DNA from: Sphingosinicella sp.
Lineage (GTDB): Bacteria; Pseudomonadota; Alphaproteobacteria; Sphingomonadales; Sphingomonadaceae
Direction of reading: 5' to 3'
Assembly: GCF_013911755.1 (NCBI RefSeq)
Contig: NZ_JACESP010000001.1
Span: 124,001 to 188,000, forward strand
Length of the DNA: 64,000 nt
Positions 8,656 through 20,459 of the stretch are shown here, one piece after another. Under the pieces are notes generated by a model. The model was given only the letters and a program-made list of their open reading frames with translations. It ran no database searches and was not told the DNA's origin. How positions within the stretch are numbered: the stretch's first letter is position 1; each line of letters opens with the position of its first letter. Made by a program: the position numbers and the translations under genes.

Positions 8656-9345
8656 ATGGCCGAGCTTGCAATCGCCGTTGCGTTGTTTGTGCTTACCCAT
8701 TTCATCCTGTCCCACCCCCTTCGCGCACCGCTCGTCGCAAGGATCGGCGAGAAGGGCTTTCTCGGTCTCTATTCGCTCGTTGCCTTCGCGACATTGATCT
8801 GGGCGGTGCTCGCCTACCGCGCCGCGCCCACGGTTCAGCTCTGGGTGCCGCCCCTGTGGGTGGTGCATGTCGGCTGGCTCCTGATGCTCGTCGCCAGCAT
8901 CCTCTTCGTGGGATCGTTTCTCGCGCCCAATCCGGCGATGGTGGAGGCGGGGAAGGTGCTTTCGAAAGGGACCGAGCCCAAGGGCGTGATGGGCATTACG
9001 CGGCATCCGATGATGTGGGCGTTCGGCCTCTGGGCTATTGTGCATGTCGCCTCGACCGGCCGCCTCGAAACGCTGATCCTTGCCGGTGGCATCGGCATAC
9101 TGGCGCTCGTCGGCGCTTGGTTTCAGGATGGCAAGAAGGCCATGCAGCTGGGCGAAGCGTGGGCGGCCTATGCAGCGCACACCAGCTACTGGCCGCTTGG
9201 CGCGCAGCTGTCCGGGCGGCTTGGCTGGGCGCGGGTCTGGCCGGGCGTGCTGCCGATCGTGATGGGCCTCGCGCTCTATGTCATTCTCGTCATGACGCAC
9301 CCGCTCGTCATCGGCAAATCGACTGGCGCGATGCTGTGGAACTGA
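8656..9345 (+). CDS. NnrU-family membrane protein
   Basis: A 229-residue integral membrane protein with about six hydrophobic segments and the NnrU-type core GITRHPMMWAFGLWAIVH, which resembles the isoprenylcysteine methyltransferase/steroid reductase fold. NnrU was named from nitric-oxide metabolism loci, but most family members are not near such genes and have no proven role; none is nearby here. GGAGAAGGGGAGGG lies just ahead of the start. The end overlaps the next gene by 10 bases. Confidence 0.85.
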   Translation: MAELAIAVALFVLTHFILSHPLRAPLVARIGEKGFLGLYSLVAFATLIWAVLAYRAAPTVQLWVPPLWVVHVGWLLMLVASILFVGSFLAPNPAMVEAGKVLSKGTEPKGVMGITRHPMMWAFGLWAIVHVASTGRLETLILAGGIGILALVGAWFQDGKKAMQLGEAWAAYAAHTSYWPLGAQLSGRLGWARVWPGVLPIVMGLALYVILVMTHPLVIGKSTGAMLWN

Positions 9346-10127
9346 CTGGCAAGACCGTGTGGATCACGGGGGCGTCGTCGGGCATCGGCGCCGCGCTCGC
9401 CGAGGCGTTCAGCAGGGCGGGAGCGCAGATCATCCTCTCGGGGCGGCGGGAAGCCGCGCTCGCAGACGTTGCGCGGCGGCTTGAAGGCGAACGCTTCGCC
9501 CTGCCGTTCGAGGCGACCGACTATGCCGCATTGCCGGGCATCGTCGACCGCGCGTGGGCTTGGCGCGGCGCGATCGATGTCCTCGTCAACAATGCGGGCA
9601 TCTCGCAGCGTTCGATGGCGCTCGATACCGATTTCGGTGTCTACCGGCAGATCATGGAGGTCGATTTCTTCGCGCCGCTCCGGCTCACCCAGTTCGTGCT
9701 GCCGAAAATGGTGGCGCGGGGGCAGGGACATTTCGTCCAGATCGCCAGCGTTGCGGGCAAGATCGGGGCGCCGATGCGCACCGGCTACTGCGCTGCGAAG
9801 CACGCGCTCGTCGGCTTTTCGGATGCGCTGCGCGCCGAAATCGCCCAGCACGGCCTTCGCGTTACCGTGGTCACACCCGGTTTCGTGCAGACGAACATCG
9901 CTGAAAACGCGCTCGATGGCCACGGCAAGCGCTTCGGCCCGAAGGAAGACCCGGTCGGCCACGGCATCACCGCTGCAGAGGCGGCCGACGAGATTCTCGC
10001 CGGCCTGCGCGCGGGCAAGCCCGAGATACCTGTGGGCAGGGGCCTTGAGATGCAGGCGCTCTGGCTGAAGCGGTTAGCCCCGCGCTATGTGTTCAGACGC
10101 GTCGCGAAGATGGCGCCGAAACGCTAG
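9336..10127 (+). CDS. Short-chain dehydrogenase/reductase
   Basis: A 263-residue classical SDR. The NAD(P)-binding glycine motif TGASSGIG is at about residues 12-19, NNAG at about 86, and the active-site Ser and YCAAK Tyr/Lys follow (IASVAGKIG, TGYCAAKHALVG). Cofactor preference may be NADP because SGRR follows beta strand 2. The substrate is unknown. The start is GTG at 9336, inside the end of the NnrU gene. The stop codon TAG (10125-10127) is the first triplet of a repeat element, so the native C-terminus may have been altered when the element arrived. Confidence 0.87.
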   Translation: MELTGKTVWITGASSGIGAALAEAFSRAGAQIILSGRREAALADVARRLEGERFALPFEATDYAALPGIVDRAWAWRGAIDVLVNNAGISQRSMALDTDFGVYRQIMEVDFFAPLRLTQFVLPKMVARGQGHFVQIASVAGKIGAPMRTGYCAAKHALVGFSDALRAEIAQHGLRVTVVTPGFVQTNIAENALDGHGKRFGPKEDPVGHGITAAEAADEILAGLRAGKPEIPVGRGLEMQALWLKRLAPRYVFRRVAKMAPKR

Positions 10128-10226
10128 AGCATCGTGCGGAAAAGTGGGAACCGGTTTTCCGCACCCAACGATGCGACAATAAAGAGATAGAGCGCGCGTC
10201 CTACGTCAGATTTCATGCAGCGCGCT

Positions 10227-10229
<3 letters not shown>
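10125..10229. repeat. 105-bp structured intergenic repeat with TAGAGC termini
   Basis: A compact element bounded by inverted ends TAGAGC (10125-10130) and GCTCTA (10224-10229). The left hairpin has outer arms GCATCG (10129-10134) and CGATGC (10169-10174) and inner arms TGCGGAAAA (10135-10143) and TTTTCCGCA (10155-10163). The right hairpin pairs TAGAGCGCGC (10188-10197) with GCGCGCTCTA (10220-10229). From memory, the GGAAAAGTGGGAACCGGTTTTCC core is of the type widespread between genes in alphaproteobacteria (RIME-like). The first TAG is the stop of the dehydrogenase and the last CTA is the complement of the aldo/keto reductase stop. It may also work as a bidirectional terminator. Confidence 0.8.
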
Positions 10230-11193
<964 letters not shown>

Positions 11194-11222
<29 letters not shown>

Positions 11223-12654
11223 CGTCGATACCCTTTCCGTAAATCGTGCCGGCCTTCACGCTGGCAAGGAAGCCGCTCACCTCGCGTCTCACGGGTACGG
11301 CCAGCAGCGCAAGCCCGATCAGGTTCGGCAGCACCATCAGGAAGAACAGGCTGTCAATAAGGTCCACCACCTTGCCGGGGGAAAGGACGGCGCCCAACGG
11401 TTGCAGGAGGCAATAGAAAAGCTTGAAGGCGAGTTCGCTCGTGCGGCTGTGGCCGAACAGGTAGCCCCATGCCTGGAGCCCGTAATATCCCCACGAAATC
11501 AGCGTGGAGAACGCAAAGAGCAGCACGGCGACCGACAGCACATAGGGGAACCATGCCGTCACGGTGCCGAACGCAGCGGAGGTCATGGCGATGTCCGTGT
11601 AGCCGTCGTTGTAAACGCCCGTGACGACGATGATGAGCGCGGTCATCGTGCAGACGATCATCGTGTCGAGCAGGGGTTCGATCAGCGCCACCATGCCTTC
11701 CGATGCCGGGTGGTGCGTTTTCGCCGCGCTATGGGCGATGACCGCTGTGCCGACGCCCGCCTCGCAGGAGAAGACGGCGCGGCGCATTCCGACGACGAAG
11801 CTGCCGAGTATGCCGCCTGCAACGGCGTCGGGCGAAAACGCGGCGCTCACGATGGTTGCGAAGGCGCCGGGAATCGCGCCTGCGTTTGCGGCGAGAATGA
11901 CCGCGCCGCCGCCCAGATAGACGAAGCACATCACGGGGACGAGCCGCGCGGCGACCGTTGCGATCGACCGCACCCCGCCGATGATAACGATGCCAACCGC
12001 AATCGTGAGGATGAGCCCGTAGACGAGCCCGTTACCCGGCGTGCTCTCGATGCCGGTAATCACCGTCAGCTGGCTGAAGCTCTGGTTGACCTGGATCAGC
12101 GGCAATGCACCGCCGAGTGCGAAGAAGGCATAGAGGCCGCCGAGCTTCCGGCCGGTGTTCGGCAGGCCGATACGTGCGAGCCCGTTTTTCAGCGTATACA
12201 TCGGCCCGCCGCGCACTTCGCCCGAAGCGCTGAACTCGCGGTACATCAGGCCGAGCGTCACTTCGGCGGCCTTCAGCGCCATCGCGAAAAAGCCGATCAC
12301 GAACATCCAGAAGGCCGCGCCGGGCCCGCCAAGCGCGATGGCGATGGCGACGCCGCCGATGTTGCCGAGCCCGATCGTGCCTGAGAGCGCCGTCGACAGC
12401 GCCTGAAACTGGCTCACCGTTCCCGGCGCGCTGTCGTCGGCATGGCGGCCGCGGACCAGCTGGAGGCCGATGGCAACGCCGCGTAGCTGGGGAACGCCCA
12501 GCCACAGCGTAAAAAAGAACATCGCGGACGCGAGCGCCAGGACGACGAGCTCGATCTCGGTGCCGAAAAAGGGCACTTTCGTGAAGACGAATGCAGAGAG
12601 CTGGTCGATAAAACGACCCATTGCTTCGATCATTCCGTGCGGCCCGCCCTTCAT
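11194..12654 (-). CDS. AgcS-family alanine/glycine:sodium symporter
   Basis: A 486-residue, about 11-helix transporter of the alanine:cation symporter (AgcS/AlsT) family, which imports small neutral amino acids with sodium. Family signatures are FQALSTALSGTIGLGNIGGVA, split around residues 85-104, GGPGAAFWMFV, and FSCEAGVGTAVIAHSAAKT. The ATG at 12654 is used; an ATG seven codons later is almost equally likely. It diverges from glmM across about 75 bases. Confidence 0.88.
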
Positions 12655-12728
12655 TTTAACAATTTTGCGGCATAAAGAGCCTGTTATAGGCGCGTGTGCA
12701 AGACACGCCGGGGCTGGAGAGGACGATT

Positions 12729-14066
12729 ATGGGCCGGCGCTATTTCGGCACCGATGGGATCAGGGGGCTCACCAACACCGTACCGATGACGCCGGAGATC
12801 GCGATGCGCGTCGGCCAGGCGGCGGGCGCGAAGTTCCTGCGCGGTGACCACAAGCACCGCGTCGTCATCGGCAAGGACACGCGGCTTTCGGGCTACATGA
12901 TGGAATCGGCGCTGATCGCGGGTTTCACCAGCGTCGGCATGGATGTCGTGATGGTGGGCCCGGTGCCGACCCCGGCGGTCGCGATGCTCACGCGCTCGAT
13001 GCGCGCCGATCTCGGCGTCATGATCTCGGCGAGCCACAATGCCTACCAGGACAACGGCATCAAGCTGTTCGGGCCGGACGGCTACAAGCTGTCGGATGCG
13101 GACGAGCTTGAGATCGAGGCGCTGCTCGAAGCCGAGCCGAAACTCGCGGCTCCCGAGCACATCGGTCGCGCCAAGAAGATCGAGGACGCGCGCGGGCGCT
13201 ACATCCACTTCGCGAAATCGACCTTCCCGGATCACCTGCGCCTCGATGGGCTGAAGCTCGTCGTCGATTGCGCAAACGGCGCGGCGTACAATGTCGCACC
13301 GAGCGCGCTCTGGGAGCTCGGCGCCGATGTCGAGGTGATCGGCGTCAATCCCAACGGCTTCAACATCAACGACGATGTCGGCTCCACGAAGCCCGCGGCG
13401 CTCCAGAAAAAGGTGGTCGAGAGCGGCGCGCACATCGGCATCGCGCTCGATGGCGATGCCGACCGGCTCATCATCGTCGATGAGCGCGGGCAGATCGTGG
13501 ACGGCGACCAGCTGATGGCACTTGTCACGCGCAGCTGGCACGCCGCCGGGCGTCTCAAGGGCGGCGGGCTCGTCGCGACGGTGATGTCGAACCTCGGCCT
13601 TGAACGCTATCTCGGCGGGCTTGGCCTCGCTCTGGAGCGCGCCAAGGTCGGCGACCGCTACGTGCTCGAAGCGATGCGCGCCAAGGGCTTCAACGTGGGC
13701 GGCGAACAGTCCGGCCACATCATCCTTTCGGATTACTCGACGACCGGCGACGGGCTCGTTGCAGCGCTCCAGGTGCTCGCCGTGCTGGTGGAAGACGGCA
13801 GGCCGGCGTCCGAAGTGCTCACGCTGTTCGAACCGCTGCCGCAGCTCCTCAAGAACGTACGCTTCAACGGCGGCCAGCCGCTCGACACCGATAGCGTGAA
13901 GGGCGTCATAGCCGCCGCCGAGGCGCGTCTCTGCGGCACGGGCCGGCTCGTCATCCGCAAGTCGGGGACGGAACCGCTCATCCGCGTGATGGCGGAGGGC
14001 GAGGACATGGGCCTCGTCGAACGCGTCGTCGATGAAATCTGCGAAGCCGTGGCAAAGGCTGCATGA
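12729..14066 (+). CDS. glmM: Phosphoglucosamine mutase GlmM
   Basis: Converts glucosamine-6-phosphate to glucosamine-1-phosphate on the route to UDP-GlcNAc for peptidoglycan and lipopolysaccharide. The 445-residue length is standard. Visible motifs are FGTDGIRG at the N-terminus, the phosphoserine loop [14 protein letters not shown] around residue 100, the metal site DGDADR near 243, GGEQSGH near 327 and the phosphate-binding [12 protein letters not shown] near 418. The ATG at 12729 follows GGAGAGGA. An in-frame GTG at 12696 would add 11 residues before the conserved start. The stop overlaps thiD as ATGA. Confidence 0.96.
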   Translation: MGRRYFGTDGIRGLTNTVPMTPEIAMRVGQAAGAKFLRGDHKHRVVIGKDTRLSGYMMESALIAGFTSVGMDVVMVGPVPTPAVAMLTRSMRADLGVMISASHNAYQDNGIKLFGPDGYKLSDADELEIEALLEAEPKLAAPEHIGRAKKIEDARGRYIHFAKSTFPDHLRLDGLKLVVDCANGAAYNVAPSALWELGADVEVIGVNPNGFNINDDVGSTKPAALQKKVVESGAHIGIALDGDADRLIIVDERGQIVDGDQLMALVTRSWHAAGRLKGGGLVATVMSNLGLERYLGGLGLALERAKVGDRYVLEAMRAKGFNVGGEQSGHIILSDYSTTGDGLVAALQVLAVLVEDGRPASEVLTLFEPLPQLLKNVRFNGGQPLDTDSVKGVIAAAEARLCGTGRLVIRKSGTEPLIRVMAEGEDMGLVERVVDEICEAVAKAA

Positions 14067-14863
14067 CCAGGCCCCAGCAGGCACGCGTCCTCGTCATCGC
14101 GGGGTCTGATTCCGGCGGCGGTGCCGGCATTCAGGCCGATATCAAGACGATCGCGATGCTCGGCGGCTATGCCGCGACCGCGATTACGGCCGTCACGGTT
14201 CAGGACACGAACGGCGTCCACGACGTGCACGCCGTCCCGGTCAGCGTGATCGCGGCGCAGATCGAGGCGGTGCTCGCCGATATCGGCGCCGATGCGATCA
14301 AGATCGGGATGCTCGGCAGCCAGGCGGTGATCGAGGCGGTCGCCGGTGCGCTCACCGACGTCGCCGTGCCGATCGTGCTCGATCCGGTCATGATCGCGAA
14401 GGGCGGCGCCCACCTGCTGCGCCCGGATGCGGTGGAGGCGCTCACGTCGCTGCTTGTGCCGATGGCGGACGTGGTGACGCCCAACATCGTCGAGGCGGAG
14501 GCGCTTTCGGGCAAGAAAATCCGCTCGCCGGAGGATGCCCGCGACGCGGGCGAAGCAATCCTCGGGCTTGGTGCGAAGGCCGTGCTGGTGAAGGGCGCGC
14601 ATCTGAAGGGCGACCAGATCAGCGACTGGCTGGTGACGCCGGGCCGCGCCAAGGAATGGGTCGATTCCCGCATCGCCACGAAGCACACGCACGGCACGGG
14701 CTGCACGCTCGCCTCGGCGCTCGCGGTCGGTCTTGCGCAGAAGATGCCGCTCGAACAGGCGGCATGGCGCGCGCGCGATTATGTGCGCCAGGCGATCCTG
14801 GCGGCGCCGGGCTTCGGCGCCGGGCACGGGCCGCTCGGCCACGGATGGCCGCTCGCGCGGTGA
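14063..14863 (+). CDS. thiD: Hydroxymethylpyrimidine/phosphomethylpyrimidine kinase ThiD
   Basis: A ribokinase-fold enzyme of 266 residues. It phosphorylates HMP and HMP-phosphate in thiamine biosynthesis or salvage. The N-terminal [20 protein letters not shown] and the catalytic GTGCTLASA anion-hole motif near the C-terminus identify the family. It overlaps glmM by four bases (ATGA) and the RNase HII gene by GTGA. No TPP riboswitch is visible, which fits its position inside an unrelated operon. Confidence 0.93.
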   Translation: MTRPQQARVLVIAGSDSGGGAGIQADIKTIAMLGGYAATAITAVTVQDTNGVHDVHAVPVSVIAAQIEAVLADIGADAIKIGMLGSQAVIEAVAGALTDVAVPIVLDPVMIAKGGAHLLRPDAVEALTSLLVPMADVVTPNIVEAEALSGKKIRSPEDARDAGEAILGLGAKAVLVKGAHLKGDQISDWLVTPGRAKEWVDSRIATKHTHGTGCTLASALAVGLAQKMPLEQAAWRARDYVRQAILAAPGFGAGHGPLGHGWPLAR

Positions 14864-15474
14864 GGGTCGTGCAGGGACCCGACTACAGCCACGAGGCGCG
14901 CTGCCGCGGCGTTGTGGCGGGCGTCGACGAGGCGGGCCGGGGGCCGCTTGCCGGCCCGGTTGTCGCAGCGGCGGTCGTCCTCGATCCCGCATGCATCCCG
15001 GAGGGGCTCAACGACAGCAAGAAACTGTCGCACGCGCGCCGCGAGGCGCTGTTCGACATCATCATGGGTTGTGCGCACATCGGGATCGGCGAGGCGAGTC
15101 CCGAGGAGATCGACCGCATCAACATCCTGCAGGCGACCTTCCTCGCCATGACGCGCGCTGTCGCGGCGCTGCCGGTCTCGCCCGATCATGTGCTGGTGGA
15201 TGGCAACCGCACCCCGCGCTGGCGCTATCGCTGCGATGCGATCGTCGGCGGGGATGCGCTTTCGGTGTCGATCGCCGCGGCGTCGATCCTCGCGAAGGTC
15301 ACGCGTGATCGCTACATGGTTCAGCTTCACGACGCCTTCCCGGGTTACGGCTGGCACGAGAACAAGGGCTATCCGACACGGGCGCATCTGGAAGCGGTCA
15401 CGCGCTTCGGTATCACCGTTCATCACCGCCGCAGCTTCGCGCCGGTGCAGCGCGAGCTCGAATTCGCACATTGA
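14860..15474 (+). CDS. rnhB: Ribonuclease HII
   Basis: Cleaves the RNA strand of RNA-DNA hybrids and removes single ribonucleotides from DNA. The type 2 RNase H signature is clear: [20 protein letters not shown], then [20 protein letters not shown] and [14 protein letters not shown], which together give the acidic active site. With the GTG at 14860 (overlapping the thiD stop as GTGA) it is 204 residues, the normal size. An ATG at 14845 would add five residues. It is the third gene of glmM-thiD-rnhB. Confidence 0.93.
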   Translation: MRVVQGPDYSHEARCRGVVAGVDEAGRGPLAGPVVAAAVVLDPACIPEGLNDSKKLSHARREALFDIIMGCAHIGIGEASPEEIDRINILQATFLAMTRAVAALPVSPDHVLVDGNRTPRWRYRCDAIVGGDALSVSIAAASILAKVTRDRYMVQLHDAFPGYGWHENKGYPTRAHLEAVTRFGITVHHRRSFAPVQRELEFAH

Positions 15475-15552
15475 GTCGTTTTCGCAACACCCACTAGGGC
15501 TGGCGTATGCCGATCTGCGCCATCGCAAGGGGTTGCGGTCAAGACTTCATGT

Positions 15553-16773
<1,221 letters not shown>

Positions 16774-16786
16774 CACCGGCGCTGTG

Positions 16787-16864
16787 CGTCCCTCGACTTC
16801 GCTCGGGATGATGAACGTTTTACAAGGTACAAAGGCCCTTCATCCCGAGCGAAGTCGAGGGACG
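16787..16864. repeat. 25-bp perfect inverted repeat between ccrM and folP
   Basis: The arms at 16787-16811 and 16840-16864 are exact reverse complements (25 of 25), with core CCCTCGACTTCGCTCGGGAT and a 28-base spacer. The sequence is of the CTCGACTTCGCTCGGGATGA type that I recall as a dispersed intergenic repeat in sphingomonad genomes. In RNA it would form a very stable hairpin and may end or stabilise the ccrM transcript. No poly-T follows. Confidence 0.75.
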
Positions 16865-16896
16865 TATAACCGTTCTGTCATCCGGCAAGGTGAGCC

Positions 16897-17955
16897 ATGA
16901 AAACCTATTTCCGCCCCACCGGCTTCGTTGATGCGCCCTTCGGCTACGACGGGCAGGTGCAGCGGCTTGCGGGCGGGCTCACCTGGTTCTCGGCGGTCGA
17001 GATCATTGAGCGCAGCGGCGGCAAGCGCGTGTCGCAGCGGCTGCTGCCGGTCTCCGAGATCGATACCACGCATCCGCTCTGGGCACGGCTGACCGCGCCG
17101 CGCGCGGCGATCCAGCTCGGCGAGCGCACGGTGCGCTTTTCCGAGCCCTCGGTGATGGCGATCCTCAACCGCACGCCGGACAGTTTCTCCGACGGCGGCC
17201 GCCACGCGACCGATGAAGAGGCCGCCGCTGCTGCCGTCGCCATGGCGGCGGAAGGCGCGGCGATCATCGATGTCGGCGGCGAATCGACGCGCCCCGGTGC
17301 CGCCGAGGTGTGGGAGCAGGACGAGATCGCGCGCGTCGCGCCCGTCATCGAGCGGCTGGCGAAGGCAGGTGTCGCGGTCTCGATCGACACGCGCAAGAGC
17401 GCGGTGATGGCCGACGCCCTGTCGCGCGGCGCGGGCATGGTCAACGACGTCTCCGGTCTCACACACGATGAACGCGCGCTCGAAACCATCGCAAACGCCG
17501 GCTGCCCCGTCGTCATCATGCACACGCAGGGCGGCCCCGAGACGATGCAGCGCGATCCGCAGTACGAAGATGCACTGCTCGACGTTTATGACTGGCTGGA
17601 AATACGCATCGATGCGGCGGTGGCAGCCGGTATCGCGCGCGACAAGATCATCGTCGATCCGGGCATCGGCTTCGGCAAGACCGTGCGGCACAACCTCGAA
17701 GTGCTGAACGGCCTCTCGCTGTTCCACGGCCTCGGCGTCCCCGTGCTGCTCGGCGCCAGTCGCAAGCGTATCGTCGGCGCGCTTGCGAACGAAGCGCCCG
17801 TCGATCGCCGTCTCGGCGGCTCGCTCGCGCTGGTGATGACGGCAATCGGGCAGGGCGTGCAGATGGTGCGCGTCCACGATGTCTTCGAATCGGTGCAGGC
17901 GATCCGCGTGTGGCGGGGCCTGCGCGACGCGGCGCTCAGCCCGCCCACGCTGTAG
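16897..17955 (+). CDS. folP: Dihydropteroate synthase
   Basis: Condenses hydroxymethyl-dihydropterin pyrophosphate with p-aminobenzoate in folate synthesis; the target of sulfonamides. The two signature blocks are ILNRTPDSFSDGG (about 89-101) and IDVGGESTRPGA, followed by SIDTRKSAVM, NDVSG, DPGIGFGKT and GASRKRIVG. The 352-residue protein is longer than the usual 260-290 because of about 80 extra N-terminal residues before the barrel, starting MKTYFRPTGF. The extension is coding-like and follows AGGTGAGCC, so I keep the ATG at 16897. Confidence 0.93.
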   Translation: MKTYFRPTGFVDAPFGYDGQVQRLAGGLTWFSAVEIIERSGGKRVSQRLLPVSEIDTTHPLWARLTAPRAAIQLGERTVRFSEPSVMAILNRTPDSFSDGGRHATDEEAAAAAVAMAAEGAAIIDVGGESTRPGAAEVWEQDEIARVAPVIERLAKAGVAVSIDTRKSAVMADALSRGAGMVNDVSGLTHDERALETIANAGCPVVIMHTQGGPETMQRDPQYEDALLDVYDWLEIRIDAAVAAGIARDKIIVDPGIGFGKTVRHNLEVLNGLSLFHGLGVPVLLGASRKRIVGALANEAPVDRRLGGSLALVMTAIGQGVQMVRVHDVFESVQAIRVWRGLRDAALSPPTL

Positions 17956-18047
17956 ATCGTCGCCGGTGCGGCATCTGCCGCTTGTGAGCGCGCCCGGCCC
18001 CCGAGTAGAACGCTGCCGTATCTGACGGGAGTGGCCCCATTCGATTC

Positions 18048-19265
18048 GTGCTTGGATTGCTGGCTCTTGTCCTGTTCGCCGGAGCGGCTGCGCTCACGGG
18101 TGAGCGCATCGCTGCGCCCGGCGTGCCGAGCGCATCCGATGTCCGCGCTGCGCGCAATCTCGCCGTCGCGCTGGCCGAGGTCGCCGCAGCCGAAGAGCCT
18201 TCGCCGGTCACGGCCTCGATCGCGGACATGGAAGGCGCCGCGCGCGTCCTCACCAACGGCGTGCCCCGGCTTCGCCTGTCCCCCCGGGTCGCGGACGACG
18301 CGCTCGCCGTGAAGGCCGCCTTCCGCCTTTCGGACGGCACATGGCTCACGGGCGGCGTGCGCATCGCCGAGGTGGAGGACTACGGCTACCCGCGGATTTC
18401 GGCGAACATCGGCACGCTGCCGATCCCCGCTCTGCTGCTAGAGCCGCTGCTCGGCCTCGCCCACAAGGCGGCGGAGATGCGTGCCGGCACGCGCTTCCCC
18501 ACGACGCGAGAGGCGATCCTCGCGTTCGAGGCGGGGAAGGGCACTGCGAATGTCGTGCTCGATCTCCCGCAGGGACTGCTCAAGGGGGTCAGCAAGCTCG
18601 CCCCCTCTGACGACGCCATCGATGGGCGCCTCGCCAACCGGCTGTACGTCGCGGCGCACCAGCGTCTGGGTGGTCGCGCGGTCGATCTGCCGGAAGTTTA
18701 TGCCGCGCTGTTCAAGGGGGCGCCACGCACCGGCGAGGCGGCGCGCAGGCACGCGCGCGCGGCAATGGTGGCAGCCGCGATGCTTGTCGTCGGTCCACGC
18801 GCCGGGCGCCTTGCGCGCGATGGGGAGGCCTCGTTCAGCCCCATGCTGCCTGCCACGCTGTCCGTGACGCTGGCGGGGCGTGATGATCTTGCCAAGCACT
18901 TCACGCTGTCGGCGGCGCTTGCTGCCGCGGCCGATCCGGCGATTGGGCGCGCGCTCGGCACGTGGAAGGAACTCGACGACAGCCTTGCGGGCGGCAGTGG
19001 CTTTTCGTTCGTCGATCTCGCGGCGGACCGCGCCGGGCTTCGGCTCGGCGAGGCTGCAACAAGCCCGGTGCGGGCCGGAACGCTCTCGTCGCGGTTCGCG
19101 GCGGGTGTCCCCGAATTGCTGCCCCTCGCGGCGCTCGGTTTCGGCGAGGGGATGGGCACAAGCACGTTCGAACATCGCTACCGCGACGTCTCCAGCACCG
19201 AATATGCCGAGGCCGTCGCCCGGATCGACCGGGCGCTCGATACGCTTCCTGTGATGCAGCGCTGA
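18048..19265 (+). CDS. Exported or anchored protein of unknown function
   Basis: I do not recognise this 405-residue protein. It opens with one hydrophobic segment (LGLLALVLFAGAAAL) that could be a signal peptide or anchor. An alanine-rich, mostly helical domain follows. A central segment (GTLPIPALLLEPLLGLAHKAA) and LPEVYAALFKGAPRTGEAARR look structured rather than disordered, and the C-terminal half has a second hydrophobic stretch (AAMVAAAMLVVG). The start is GTG at 18048. An ATT at 18039 has better spacing from GGGAG and would be an unusual start. It follows folP in the same direction after 92 bases and converges on the thiolase gene with 7 bases between stops. Confidence 0.65.
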   Translation: MLGLLALVLFAGAAALTGERIAAPGVPSASDVRAARNLAVALAEVAAAEEPSPVTASIADMEGAARVLTNGVPRLRLSPRVADDALAVKAAFRLSDGTWLTGGVRIAEVEDYGYPRISANIGTLPIPALLLEPLLGLAHKAAEMRAGTRFPTTREAILAFEAGKGTANVVLDLPQGLLKGVSKLAPSDDAIDGRLANRLYVAAHQRLGGRAVDLPEVYAALFKGAPRTGEAARRHARAAMVAAAMLVVGPRAGRLARDGEASFSPMLPATLSVTLAGRDDLAKHFTLSAALAAAADPAIGRALGTWKELDDSLAGGSGFSFVDLAADRAGLRLGEAATSPVRAGTLSSRFAAGVPELLPLAALGFGEGMGTSTFEHRYRDVSSTEYAEAVARIDRALDTLPVMQR

Positions 19266-19272
19266 AGTCGCG

Positions 19273-20454
19273 CTAGTTCAGGCGCTCGACTGCGAGTGCC
19301 GTCGCTTCGCCGCCACCGATGCAGAGGCTGGCGACGCCCTTCGTGAGCCCCGCGTCGCGCAGCGCGCCGAGCAGCGTCACGATAACGCGTGCGCCGCTTG
19401 CGCCGATCGGGTGGCCGAGCGCGCAGGCGCCGCCGTGGACGTTCACCTTGTCCTCGTCGAGCCCGAGATCGCGGATCGCGCACATCGCCACCACCGCGAA
19501 GGCTTCGTTGATCTCATAGCGATCAACATCATTTGCCGACCAGCCGACCTTCTTCAGCAGCTTTTCGATCGCGAACACCGGCGCGGTCGTGAACCAGGCC
19601 GGGGCCTGCGCGTGCGTCGCATGGCCGAGGATGCGGGCAATCGGCGTCAGGCCGCGTGCCTTCGCCGTCGATTCGCGCATCAGCACCAGCGCCGCCGCGC
19701 CGTCGGAGATGGAGGAGCTGTTCGCCGCCGTCACCGTGCCGTCCTTGGCGAACGCCGGTTTCAGCGTCGGGATCTTGTCGAGCTTCGCCTTGCCGGGCTG
19801 CTCGTCGATGCTCACGGTCACGTCGCCGCCACGGCCGCTGACCGTCACTGGCACGATCTCGCCCGCGAACTTGCCGTTCGCGATGGCGCCCTGCGCGCGT
19901 GTTGTCGAGCGCACGGCGTAAGCGTCCTGCGCCTCGCGCGTGAACTGGTAGTGCCGCGCGGTTTCCTCCGCGAAGGTGCCCATCGCGCGCCCCTTGTCGT
20001 AGGCGTCCTCAAGGCCGTCGAGGAACATGTGGTCCTTCACCTCGCCGTGGCCCATGCGGTATCCGCTGCGCGCCTTCGGCAGCAGGTAGGGGGCGTTCGT
20101 CATCGATTCCATGCCGCCCGCGACCATGATGTCGGCGCTACCGGCAAGGATGATGTCGTGCGCATCCATCGTGGCCTTCATGCCCGAACCGCACATCTTG
20201 TTGAGCGTCGTCGCGCCGACGCTTTCGGGAAGCCCCGCGCCGAGCAGCGCCTGACGCGCCGGGGCCTGACCCTGGCCCGCGCCGAGCACGTTGCCCATGA
20301 TCACCTGATCGATATCGGCGGCCGGAACGCCGGCTTCCTCAAGCGCGGCGCGGATCGCGGCGCTGCCGAGCTGGCTGGCGGTCAGGCCGGAAAAGTCGCC
20401 CTGAAAGCCGCCCATAGGGGTGCGCTTGGCGCCGACGATGACGATTGGATCCAC
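19273..20454 (-). CDS. Acetyl-CoA C-acetyltransferase (thiolase)
   Basis: A 393-residue thiolase that condenses or cleaves acyl-CoA units. The three catalytic regions are present: [11 protein letters not shown] (nucleophilic Cys near 90), [19 protein letters not shown] (His near 350) and SLCIGGGEA (second Cys near 380). Size and motifs fit the biosynthetic AtoB/PhaA type better than the long-chain FadA type, but specificity is not fixed by these. The start is GTG at 20454. It lies five bases after the stop of the binding-protein gene on the same strand, although no functional link is apparent. Confidence 0.92.
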   Translation of the reverse strand: MDPIVIVGAKRTPMGGFQGDFSGLTASQLGSAAIRAALEEAGVPAADIDQVIMGNVLGAGQGQAPARQALLGAGLPESVGATTLNKMCGSGMKATMDAHDIILAGSADIMVAGGMESMTNAPYLLPKARSGYRMGHGEVKDHMFLDGLEDAYDKGRAMGTFAEETARHYQFTREAQDAYAVRSTTRAQGAIANGKFAGEIVPVTVSGRGGDVTVSIDEQPGKAKLDKIPTLKPAFAKDGTVTAANSSSISDGAAALVLMRESTAKARGLTPIARILGHATHAQAPAWFTTAPVFAIEKLLKKVGWSANDVDRYEINEAFAVVAMCAIRDLGLDEDKVNVHGGACALGHPIGASGARVIVTLLGALRDAGLTKGVASLCIGGGEATALAVERLN

Positions 20455-20459
20455 GGGTG

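Noticed and set aside
10147-10172. Second EcfG-type promoter (GGAAC followed 17 bases later by CGAT)
   Set aside because: The -10 part is CGAT rather than CGTT, it lies within the repeat element, and no gene starts downstream.
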